A DNA stretch of 19,593 nt, taken from Prado023 sp036375875 (GTDB taxonomy: Bacteria; Actinomycetota; Actinomycetes; S36-B12; CAIYMF01). Both the position numbers and the translations under genes were made by a program. Below the pieces are notes generated by a model that ran no database searches, had not been told where the DNA came from, and was given only the letters and a program-made list of their open reading frames with translations. The DNA lies in the NCBI GenBank assembly GCA_036375875.1, contig DASVBK010000011.1, positions 1 through 19,593 on the forward strand, read 5' to 3'. Within the stretch, counting starts at the first letter, position 1. Each line of letters starts with the position of its first letter. Of this stretch, positions 14,015-19,593 are shown one piece after another.

Positions 14015-16860
14015 GACGGCGCCGCCGGGATCGGGACGCGCTCGATCGCGGGCACCCGGAGCGTCTCTGGAGGGGGTTCGACCACGGGTCCGAGCGGCGC
14101 CTCCTGCACCAGGTAGCGATCGAGGACCGGAAGCTGGGTCTCTGGGTCCGGCGCCGACGTGTACAGCTCGTGCACGGCAGTGATCGCGCCGCCAGTCGCG
14201 CTGGTGAAGCGGCAGATGCCGAAGTTGGACCGGAACAGCATCTGGCGGGCGTTGCGCATCCGGTCCAACGCCGACTGATGGCGCGCGGCGATCGTCTGCA
14301 GCGCAACGAACACCTGGGCGGGGTCGGCCAGCTGGGCCTCGACCCCGGCGTCGTCGATGGCCCGGGCTCGGATCGGGCTCGGGCGTTCGCTGTCGGGCCG
14401 ATCGTCGAGCAGCGGCTGGACCCGCCAGCGCCAGTCGGGCGGATGCGCCGGGTTGAGCCGAGTGGTCAGCTCGTCCCGGTGGGGCTGGCCGGGTTCGTTG
14501 TCGTCCAACCACCCGTGGGCCGGCAGCAGCACCGGGCTGCGCAGCAGCCTCGCACGCGTCGCGGCGACGAGGTCATCCTCGGTCCGCCCCTCCGGCAGCA
14601 GCACGAGGTCGTCCGCTGCGCGATCCCACCCGAAGCGCTCGACGCCGATGCGGGCCCGCAACAGCTCCTGCAGGAGCATGGCGCTGCGGTCGAGCGCCCG
14701 CAGGTAGACCGGCATCACGTTCTTCATGCCGCTCGACGTGAACTGGGCGATGCGCGCCGGGTTCGGCGCGCCGCCGCGCCAGTAGCTCATGAGGTTGCCT
14801 GTCGAGTTGTGCACGTCGCCCGACAGCAGCACGACGCGCTGGTACTCGGCCAGGCGCTTCAGCAGGTGCTCGTACGCGAGCGGCTCGAGCGACCACGTCT
14901 CCAGGGCATCGGGGTTCGTGCCCGGCATCTTGCGCGACCCGCTGACTGTGTCGGTCGCGCGCTCCCCGGCCTTGACGAGGTCGAAGATGCGGTAGATCGC
15001 GGGCGAGACGACCTCGTCGAGCAGCCCGGGGCCGATCACCTGGAGCGGGGCGATGACGATCAGCACCTCCCGCCCCGCGGGGAGCGGGGGCAGCGGCAGC
15101 TGGTCGACGAGCGCCTCGGGCGACACGTTGCCCGGCGGGCCGATCTCGGCGGCGTACGACCGGCGCGTGCGGTTGTCCAGGGCCACCACCCGGTGCTTGG
15201 GGCCGTCGACGGTGAAGTGCCAGGTGAGCGGCGGGCGCACGGCGCGGTAACGGCCGTCGAGGTCGGGCTGGTTGTCGAGGTTGTGCCCGAACATCGCGGC
15301 CAGCGCGGTGAAGGTGGCGCCGTCCGGTCCTTGGGACCGGCCCGTCGGGAAGCAGTCCGCAGCACGGACCAGCAGGTCGCCGGGCAGTTGCCCACCGAGG
15401 TCGGGACGGTTGGCATCGGTGGCCTGGTCGTAGCGTCGTGGGTCGTTGCCCCAGTCCTGGAACAGCGCGTAGGCGAGCATGCCGTTGGTCAGGATGACCT
15501 GGCCGAGGGTCGATCCCAGCACGCGGTGCCGCCACATCGGGCTGAGGAACAGGTCGTCCGTCAGGTCGTGGTCGTCGAGCATCATGTAGGTCGGCACGTT
15601 GGCCAGCACCCGTTGGACCTTGCCCAGCCCCAGCAGGAAGTCGCGGTGCACCCGATGGCTGCGCGCCAGCGCCCGGGCGGCCTTCTTCGCCCGTTCCTCC
15701 GGATCCTCCTCTGCCTCCTTGGCTGCCTTCTTGGCCAAGGCCTCCTTGTCGGCGTACAGGTGCTCCGGGATGCGCGTCGGGAAGTCGGCGACGGGCAGCG
15801 AGATCGGCCCGAGCTCGGCCGGCGCGTCGGTCCAGCGCAATTGGGATCGGGTCGTGTCGCCGAGGCGCAGCACCTCGGCGCCGGGTATCAGCGCGCCCCA
15901 GGCGGCAGGACTCCAGACCATGAGGTGCAGGGCGGCGAACTCCCCGAACGAGATCAGGTGATTCGATCCGTCGGTGCTCGTCAGCTGTGCGCTGCGCTGC
16001 GTGAGGTCGAGCCGCTTGCCGATCGGGAAGTGGTCGCCACCCGCGGGGAGATCGCCGACGGTGGCCGTCTCGGCCTCGGTCTCGGCGACGTAGGAGGCTG
16101 TCGGATCGGCCTCGTCCGGCAGCGTCCCGTCCGGCAGCCGAAGCACCTTCCCCACCTTGACCCGCTCGATCGGTGGGCCGGTGTCGCCGTCGCGACCGAT
16201 CAGCTCGATGCCGAGCTCGACGACGCGCAGCATCATCAACGAGTCGACGTCGTCGGCGTAGATCTGGTCACCGCCGAGGAACAGCTGGTGGATGCGGCCC
16301 CGGGGGTCGCCGACCGAGGTGACGATCAGGTCGTCCATCCAGGACAGGGCATCGCCGTCGTCGTAGCCGGGTCGCCGGCACGAGCCGTAGGCGATCCGCA
16401 GATGGTCGAGCTCCGAGGGTGGCAGGGCGAAGCTCGGCAGCATCCGGTCGTCGTAGCCAAGGGGCGGTACCTCGACGCCGTTGACGGTACGGGTGGTGAG
16501 CAGCCCCCGTTCCCCCAACCCGAGCACCTCGCCCCCGGCCGTGATCAGGACGTCATAGGAGTAGAGGCGGTCAGGCTGGAAGACCTTGCCCGACGCGGGA
16601 GGTATCCGGGCCGTCACCAGCCCGAGGTGGAGGTGCTCGCCGATCCTGATCGCCTCGGCGCCCGGGCGCGGCGGCGGTGCCGACGGATCCGGGAGGTCCT
16701 GGCTGCTGACGAACACCGGGTGCGTCGTGTCGTGGGCGACTCGGCCCTCCCACACCCGCAGCTCCAGGTCGGCAGGCTCGCTCAGCGCCATCCAGACGGC
16801 GACCGTGCTGGGATCGACCCGGCGCAGGATCGGTCCGGCGAGGATGAGCGGCAGGTCCAT
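14011..16860 (-). CDS. PhoD-like metallophosphoesterase, cytoplasmic form (949 aa), first gene of the cluster
   Basis: PhoD-family enzymes hydrolyse phosphomonoesters or diesters using a metal centre. The N-terminal beta domain (about 4-130) begins LILAGPILRRVDPSTVAVWM, and the catalytic domain follows. Its metal-ligand motifs are YGSCRRPG (158-165), GGDQIYADD (196-204), LDDHDLTDD (428-436) and LLSGDVHNSTG (678-688). All key Asp, Asn/Gln and His positions seem intact. There is no Tat twin-arginine leader or lipobox at the N-terminus, unlike secreted PhoD. The protein should therefore stay in the cytoplasm. An Ala/Lys/Glu-rich helical insert (372-400) sits between the motifs, and a tail of about 260 residues after residue 690 has no known counterpart to me. 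At 949 residues it is far longer than the classical secreted enzyme. It is the first gene of the operon and the only recognisable enzyme in it. Its substrate is unknown. Confidence 0.85.
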   Translation of the reverse strand: MDLPLILAGPILRRVDPSTVAVWMALSEPADLELRVWEGRVAHDTTHPVFVSSQDLPDPSAPPPRPGAEAIRIGEHLHLGLVTARIPPASGKVFQPDRLYSYDVLITAGGEVLGLGERGLLTTRTVNGVEVPPLGYDDRMLPSFALPPSELDHLRIAYGSCRRPGYDDGDALSWMDDLIVTSVGDPRGRIHQLFLGGDQIYADDVDSLMMLRVVELGIELIGRDGDTGPPIERVKVGKVLRLPDGTLPDEADPTASYVAETEAETATVGDLPAGGDHFPIGKRLDLTQRSAQLTSTDGSNHLISFGEFAALHLMVWSPAAWGALIPGAEVLRLGDTTRSQLRWTDAPAELGPISLPVADFPTRIPEHLYADKEALAKKAAKEAEEDPEERAKKAARALARSHRVHRDFLLGLGKVQRVLANVPTYMMLDDHDLTDDLFLSPMWRHRVLGSTLGQVILTNGMLAYALFQDWGNDPRRYDQATDANRPDLGGQLPGDLLVRAADCFPTGRSQGPDGATFTALAAMFGHNLDNQPDLDGRYRAVRPPLTWHFTVDGPKHRVVALDNRTRRSYAAEIGPPGNVSPEALVDQLPLPPLPAGREVLIVIAPLQVIGPGLLDEVVSPAIYRIFDLVKAGERATDTVSGSRKMPGTNPDALETWSLEPLAYEHLLKRLAEYQRVVLLSGDVHNSTGNLMSYWRGGAPNPARIAQFTSSGMKNVMPVYLRALDRSAMLLQELLRARIGVERFGWDRAADDLVLLPEGRTEDDLVAATRARLLRSPVLLPAHGWLDDNEPGQPHRDELTTRLNPAHPPDWRWRVQPLLDDRPDSERPSPIRARAIDDAGVEAQLADPAQVFVALQTIAARHQSALDRMRNARQMLFRSNFGICRFTSATGGAITAVHELYTSAPDPETQLPVLDRYLVQEAPLGPVVEPPPETLRVPAIERVPIPAAPS

Positions 16861-17058
16861 CCATACCCCTTAGGGACAGCGGCGCGAGGAAGGTACACCC
16901 GGTGCCGGCATCCCCGCAGTGGGTCGTCAGGCGCACCCCACCCGGTGGCCGGTGTTGGTGCGGACGATGTCGCGACGCCTGCTCAGCCTGCGCGATCGGG
17001 GCCGCAGGGGGCACAACGACCGCGGTGAGCCCTTCCGTGGGGTGGCAGGATCCGCAGC
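16861..17058. promoter_or_regulatory. Divergent intergenic region holding the cluster's likely promoter
   Basis: This 198-bp gap separates the minus-strand cluster from the plus-strand DUF1905 gene, so promoters for both should lie here. I cannot point to convincing -35/-10 boxes or operator repeats. Two signals are visible: the cluster's strong ribosome binding site next to 16860, and GCAGGA at 17045-17050, 8 nt before the ATG at 17059. Confidence 0.4.
16866..16871 (-). promoter_or_regulatory. Ribosome binding site of the PhoD-like gene
   Basis: AAGGGG on the minus strand lies 5 nt before the ATG at 16860. It is among the strongest sites in the cluster and supports this start over the later in-frame ATG codons. 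Confidence 0.7.
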
Positions 17059-17508
17059 ATGAGGTTCGAGTCGGAAGTCGTGCTCAACGGCAGAACGGCA
17101 ACCGGGATCCCAGTGCCACCTGAAGTGGTTGAGGCCCTCGGCGGAGGCAAGCGCATCAAGGTCGTGGCGACCATCGGCGACTACTCGTACCGCAACTCCG
17201 TGGTGGGCTGGGGCGACGGTTTCATGCTGTCGTTCGGCGCCGAGCACCGTGTGGCGACCGGACTCGAGCCGGGCGACGGCGTGACGATCGAGCTCATCAG
17301 GGACGAAGCCGAGCGGACTGTCGAACTGGCCGACGACTTCGCCGCTGCACTTGCGGCGAACGCGTCCGCGAAGGCGTTCTTCGATGGGCTGTCCTACTCG
17401 CAGCAGCGGTGGTTCAGCCTCGGGGTGGCCGGGGCCAAGAAGCCGGAGACCCGAACCCGGCGCATCGAGATGTATGTCGACATGCTCTCCAAGGGCCGAG
17501 CCCGCTGA
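17059..17508 (+). CDS. DUF1905 / YdeI-OmdA (bacteriocin-protection-like) protein
   Basis: This 149-residue protein joins a DUF1905 beta-barrel-like domain (about 2-85) to a C-terminal YdeI/OmpD-associated helical segment (about 92-149). DUF1905 is shown by GIPVPPEVVEALGGGKRIKV (16-35), YRNSVV (44-49) and the pattern G-GD-V-IEL-RD (68-82). The tail shows DDFAAAL, FFDGLSYSQQRW (107-118) and the AKKPETRTRRIEMYVDMLSKG block (126-146) typical of OmdA. The family name comes from reports of bacteriocin or antimicrobial tolerance in enterobacteria. The biochemical role is unclear and should not be assumed here. The ATG at 17059 has a GCAGGA 8 nt upstream. It is transcribed away from the large cluster and shares only the intergenic region with it. 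Confidence 0.85.
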   Translation: MRFESEVVLNGRTATGIPVPPEVVEALGGGKRIKVVATIGDYSYRNSVVGWGDGFMLSFGAEHRVATGLEPGDGVTIELIRDEAERTVELADDFAAALAANASAKAFFDGLSYSQQRWFSLGVAGAKKPETRTRRIEMYVDMLSKGRAR

Positions 17509-17667
17509 AGGACGACGAAGCTGAGGATCATCCTGACGCGCTACGGGTCGCAGTGACGCGGGGTCGACGTGCACCATGTCTCTCGGCAGGCTTTCGGCGC
17601 GACCACGCGGGCCGGTCCCGCCGAATACGGGCCCGTGCCATGGGAACGGGATTCGGACGCCGATTCG

Positions 17668-17674
17668 GAAGGAG
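17668..17674 (+). promoter_or_regulatory. Ribosome binding site deciding the cupin start
   Basis: GGAAGGAG with a 5-nt spacer to the ATG at 17680 argues against the upstream in-frame GTG at 17569. Confidence 0.7.
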
Positions 17675-17679
17675 CGGTG

Positions 17680-18057
17680 ATGGGTGAGCCGGTACGCAAG
17701 CTGTCCGATGGCGAGCTCCGCGAAGCACAGGGAACCCCGGGATTGACGCGCCGCACGGCGTTTGAGGGGGATGGCCACTGGTTCGGGCACGTCGTAGCGG
17801 CTCCCGTGACCATGTCCGGGTGGCACCACCACGGCGACAACGTGACGATGGGATACGTCCTCAAGGGAAGCATCACCTTCGAGTTCGGCCCGGGTGGCAG
17901 CCAGCGGGTCGAAGTCGCCGAGGGCGAGTACTTCGAGGTCCCCAAGAACATGGTCCATCGCGAAGGCAACAGCTCGCCGGAAGCCGGCGAGGTGTTGATC
18001 TCCCGAGTCGGCCAGGGGCAGCTCGTGTTTCCCGTCGAGGGGCCAGATACCGCCTGA
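17680..18057 (+). CDS. Single-domain cupin protein
   Basis: The 125-residue protein is a small cupin, a beta-barrel that usually holds one metal ion and can act as an enzyme, isomerase or ligand sensor. Motif 1 is GWHHHGDNVTMGYVLKG (47-63) and motif 2 is GEYFEVPKNMVHREGN (82-97). His49, His51 and His93 are in the metal positions. The glutamate normally found between His51 and Gly63 appears replaced by Thr56, and the PxG of motif 2 is PKN. The ATG at 17680 follows GGAAGGAG (17668-17674) at 5 nt, a near-perfect ribosome binding site. The frame is open back to a GTG at 17569, but those 37 residues have no domain and no ribosome binding site. It follows the DUF1905 gene by 171 bp and may be independent of it. 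Confidence 0.85.
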   Translation: MGEPVRKLSDGELREAQGTPGLTRRTAFEGDGHWFGHVVAAPVTMSGWHHHGDNVTMGYVLKGSITFEFGPGGSQRVEVAEGEYFEVPKNMVHREGNSSPEAGEVLISRVGQGQLVFPVEGPDTA

Positions 18058-18100
18058 CATCCTGCTCATCTGTCCGATTCCTGCCACCACGGTGATCCGC

Positions 18101-18439
18101 TCAGACCGCTGCTCCCACCCGTGATCGGTAGGCCTTACGTTGGCCCAGCCCTCCAGCAGGCACCAAACGCGCCGCCGGTGAGGACCGGGGTGAGGAAGCA
18201 GTCCTGCGTGCCCGGAGGGTTTCGGCCGTGCGGGCAACCGCCGGCCGCTGCCAGGCCTTGTGGGTGCGCGGGATCATCGGCGGCTCGAGCACAGTCCGGT
18301 GCCAGGTGCGCATGGTCACGAACTCGGTGAGGTCGCTGGGGCTCTGGAGCGCCACAGAGTTCGGGGACCTGCGTGGGCGACAAGCTCGGAGGGCCTGCGG
18401 GGGGATGTTGCCGTACTGGTGCAGTCCCAGGTGGTCGAG
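18101..18439 (-). pseudogene. Codon-biased minus-strand reading frame, probable gene remnant
   Basis: Directly behind the flavoprotein's stop codon, a different frame is open to a TGA at 18103-18101. It reads LDHLGLHQYGNIPPQALRA, then PNSVALQSPSDLTEFVTMRT and WHRTVLEPPMIPRTHKAWQR. For about 85 codons the third positions are nearly all G or C, and the residues are protein-like rather than Arg/Pro/Ala shadow sequence. After that (below about 18190) the bias weakens. AGGAGG overlaps the flavoprotein stop, but no ATG or GTG follows at the right distance. Only a CTG does, so a start seems lost or unusual. The only ATG upstream in this frame, at 18490, lies within the flavoprotein gene. I do not recognise the family. 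It may be the decayed start of a former downstream gene or a short real one. Confidence 0.35.
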
Positions 18440-18444
18440 CCCTC

Positions 18445-19593
18445 CTAGGCGAAGAACCGCTCCACGAGGGCGCGGGAGTACCGGGCGCACAGCTCGATCG
18501 TGGAGAAGCCCATGATCTCGCCGGCGTAGTACGTGTGTCGGTTGCCCTGCATTGCCTCCAACGAGTTGTAGAAGCCGGCGGCCATCTCCGTGGCGGTGAC
18601 GTGGGGGAAGTACTTCCAGTGCCGCACGTCCACGACGCGATCCAGCGTCGCCCCAACGTGGGACAGGTCAGCAGCGCAGATCCCCTCGATCGTCTCCTGG
18701 GACATCCCGGGGCTGCCGAGCGCGTAGAGGGTGCACAGGGTGTCCCCGGGCCACTGGTGGTACCAGATCATCACGTGACCGACCTGGTCGGGCCGGAAGT
18801 GCGCGGGGATGTAGCAGGACCCCTCTGGCAGGCCGGGCGCGTCGCAGAGCAGCACCCAGTAGTCGTAGTGGTGGATTGCCGAGAACAGCCGGCGCTCCAT
18901 CGGCGAGGAGTCCAGGAACCCGAGTGCCTCGTCCAGCGGGCTGGTCACCACGAGGGCGTCGAACTCCAGCTCGCCTTGGTCGGACTCGACGAGGACGGCG
19001 CCGTCGCGGGCCACCCGGCGCACGGTGATCCCGGTGCGGACGTCGTGCTGCTGGGCAAGTCGCGCCCAGAGCGACTCGGCGCCCTCGGCCCACCTGAAGC
19101 GCCGCTCCGCGACGACGAGCGACTCGAGCATGGGAACGTCGAGGTACTTCAGCACGTAGGCAGCCGGCACCTCGTCGAAGTAGCCGTAGCCGAAGCCGGT
19201 GAACGGCGGGGCGAATCCCCGCTCCAACGTGGGCAGGCCATGGTGCTGCGCGAAGCGGCCGAACGGCTCGTGGAGGTCCGGATGGATCCCGGCCAGGCCG
19301 GGCTCGTGCACGCGGCGGTAGCGCACGCGGGCCAGCCAGGCGTAGTGGGCAGCGAGCGCCCAGAGCAGCTGCGGGTACTGACGTCTCGGGATCAGGTCGA
19401 CGGGGTGGCCGTCGATGTCGACGCAGCGCATGCCGGGGGAGGGCGCCCCGTGCAGGTCGACCGCCTGCATGAGCTCGCGGGTCGTGGTGTACTCCCGGGT
19501 CCCGAAGACTGCGCCCAGATCGTAGGTCCGATGGTCGACCTCCACGGTGCAGCACTTCCCGCCGACCCGCGGCTGTCTCTCCAGGACGGTCAC
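18445..19593 (-). CDS. FAD-dependent amine-oxidase-type oxidoreductase, N-terminus beyond the window
   Basis: This is the C-terminal 383 codons or so of a flavoprotein related to amine oxidases, protoporphyrinogen oxidases and similar FAD-dependent enzymes. The visible part begins VTVLERQPRVGGKCCTVEV, where the Glu ending the second Rossmann strand binds the FAD ribose and the GG follows. The GxGxxG loop that must come first lies past 19593, so the codon at 19593 is internal and not a start. HRTYDLGAVFG comes next, then a long substrate domain with DALVVTSPLDEALGFLD (a typical FAD-side segment). Near the C-terminus is YYAGEIMGFSTIELCARYSR, the region that closes over the isoalloxazine ring. 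The protein ends ERFFA. The substrate cannot be told. The gene is followed by a codon-biased remnant in another frame. Confidence 0.85.
   Translation of the reverse strand: MTVLERQPRVGGKCCTVEVDHRTYDLGAVFGTREYTTTRELMQAVDLHGAPSPGMRCVDIDGHPVDLIPRRQYPQLLWALAAHYAWLARVRYRRVHEPGLAGIHPDLHEPFGRFAQHHGLPTLERGFAPPFTGFGYGYFDEVPAAYVLKYLDVPMLESLVVAERRFRWAEGAESLWARLAQQHDVRTGITVRRVARDGAVLVESDQGELEFDALVVTSPLDEALGFLDSSPMERRLFSAIHHYDYWVLLCDAPGLPEGSCYIPAHFRPDQVGHVMIWYHQWPGDTLCTLYALGSPGMSQETIEGICAADLSHVGATLDRVVDVRHWKYFPHVTATEMAAGFYNSLEAMQGNRHTYYAGEIMGFSTIELCARYSRALVERFFA

Larger units (their letters stand above)
1835..16860 (-). other. Five-gene operon of giant conserved proteins with a PhoD-like enzyme
   Basis: Five minus-strand genes run from 16860 to 1835 with almost no spacing. 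In order they encode the PhoD-like phosphoesterase, the DUF6603 protein and three large unassigned proteins (939, 1381 and 575 aa). The junctions are an ATGA overlap (14011-14014), a 43-nt gap (10534-10576), a GTGA overlap (7714-7717) and a 9-nt gap (3563-3571). This layout is strong evidence for one transcript and suggests coupled translation at three junctions. No transposase, integrase, phage structural gene or secretion component lies inside. My memory of the families is that related proteins recur in clusters in distant bacteria, but I could not check this. The common task is unknown. Confidence 0.8.

Noticed and set aside
10286..14116. A 1276-codon open frame on the plus strand opposite the DUF6603 gene, and several similar long plus-strand frames opposite the other cluster genes
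   Set aside because: In very GC-rich DNA the antisense frames rarely hit stops. These are rich in Arg, Asp, Glu and Gly with no family motifs, while the minus strand carries clear conserved motifs throughout.
14015..14512. The N-terminal extension of the DUF6603 frame back to 14512
   Set aside because: It lies wholly within the phosphoesterase gene in another frame and is Arg/Pro-rich shadow sequence. The ATGA overlap at 14011-14014 gives a natural start.
1835..16860. Interpretation of the cluster as a phage tail or contractile injection system
   Set aside because: No recognisable sheath, tube, baseplate, spike, AAA ATPase or tape-measure protein is present, and the five families do not match those I know from such systems.
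1..19593. CRISPR arrays, insertion sequences, transposases or integrases
   Set aside because: No regularly spaced repeats, terminal inverted repeats or DDE/tyrosine-recombinase motifs were seen on either strand.

Overview
The window is very GC-rich, with almost every third codon position G or C, GTG and ATG starts, and gene families typical of high-GC Gram-positive bacteria. I read it as an actinobacterial chromosome. The genus cannot be told from the sequence.

Left edge (1 to about 981). This is a scrap zone. It holds a frameshifted remnant of an FAD/NAD(P) ferredoxin-type reductase (about 15-245). That runs directly into the C-terminal part of a DUF6529-like two-helix membrane protein (about 241-487). 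Next comes a 43-nt copy of the 3' end of tRNA-Gly(CCC) (793-835), followed by a GC-rich hairpin. A tRNA 3' end with no recognisable 5' half, beside broken genes, looks like the outer attachment site of an integrated element. A complete DUF1345 membrane protein gene follows on the minus strand (982-1647).

Centre (1835-16860, minus strand). Five large genes are packed head to tail over 15 kb, in transcription order: a PhoD-like metallophosphoesterase without a signal peptide (949 aa), a DUF6603 protein (1145 aa), and three large proteins of 939, 1381 and 575 aa. The last three belong to recognisable but functionally unassigned families. The genes are joined by ATGA and GTGA overlaps, one 43-nt gap, and one stop codon that forms part of the next gene's Shine-Dalgarno sequence. 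None of the five shows a signal peptide or membrane segment. The tight coupling suggests one assembly or pathway of about 5000 residues. Only the phosphoesterase has an inferable chemistry. This is the best candidate in the window for an undescribed system.

Right side (16861-19593). Two small plus-strand genes encode a DUF1905/YdeI-OmdA protein and a single-domain cupin. A 387-bp stretch follows with a minus-strand, codon-biased reading frame that looks like the remnant of another gene. The window ends in an FAD-dependent amine-oxidase-type flavoprotein on the minus strand, cut off at its N-terminus by the right edge. These genes look like ordinary neighbours and show no link to the central cluster.
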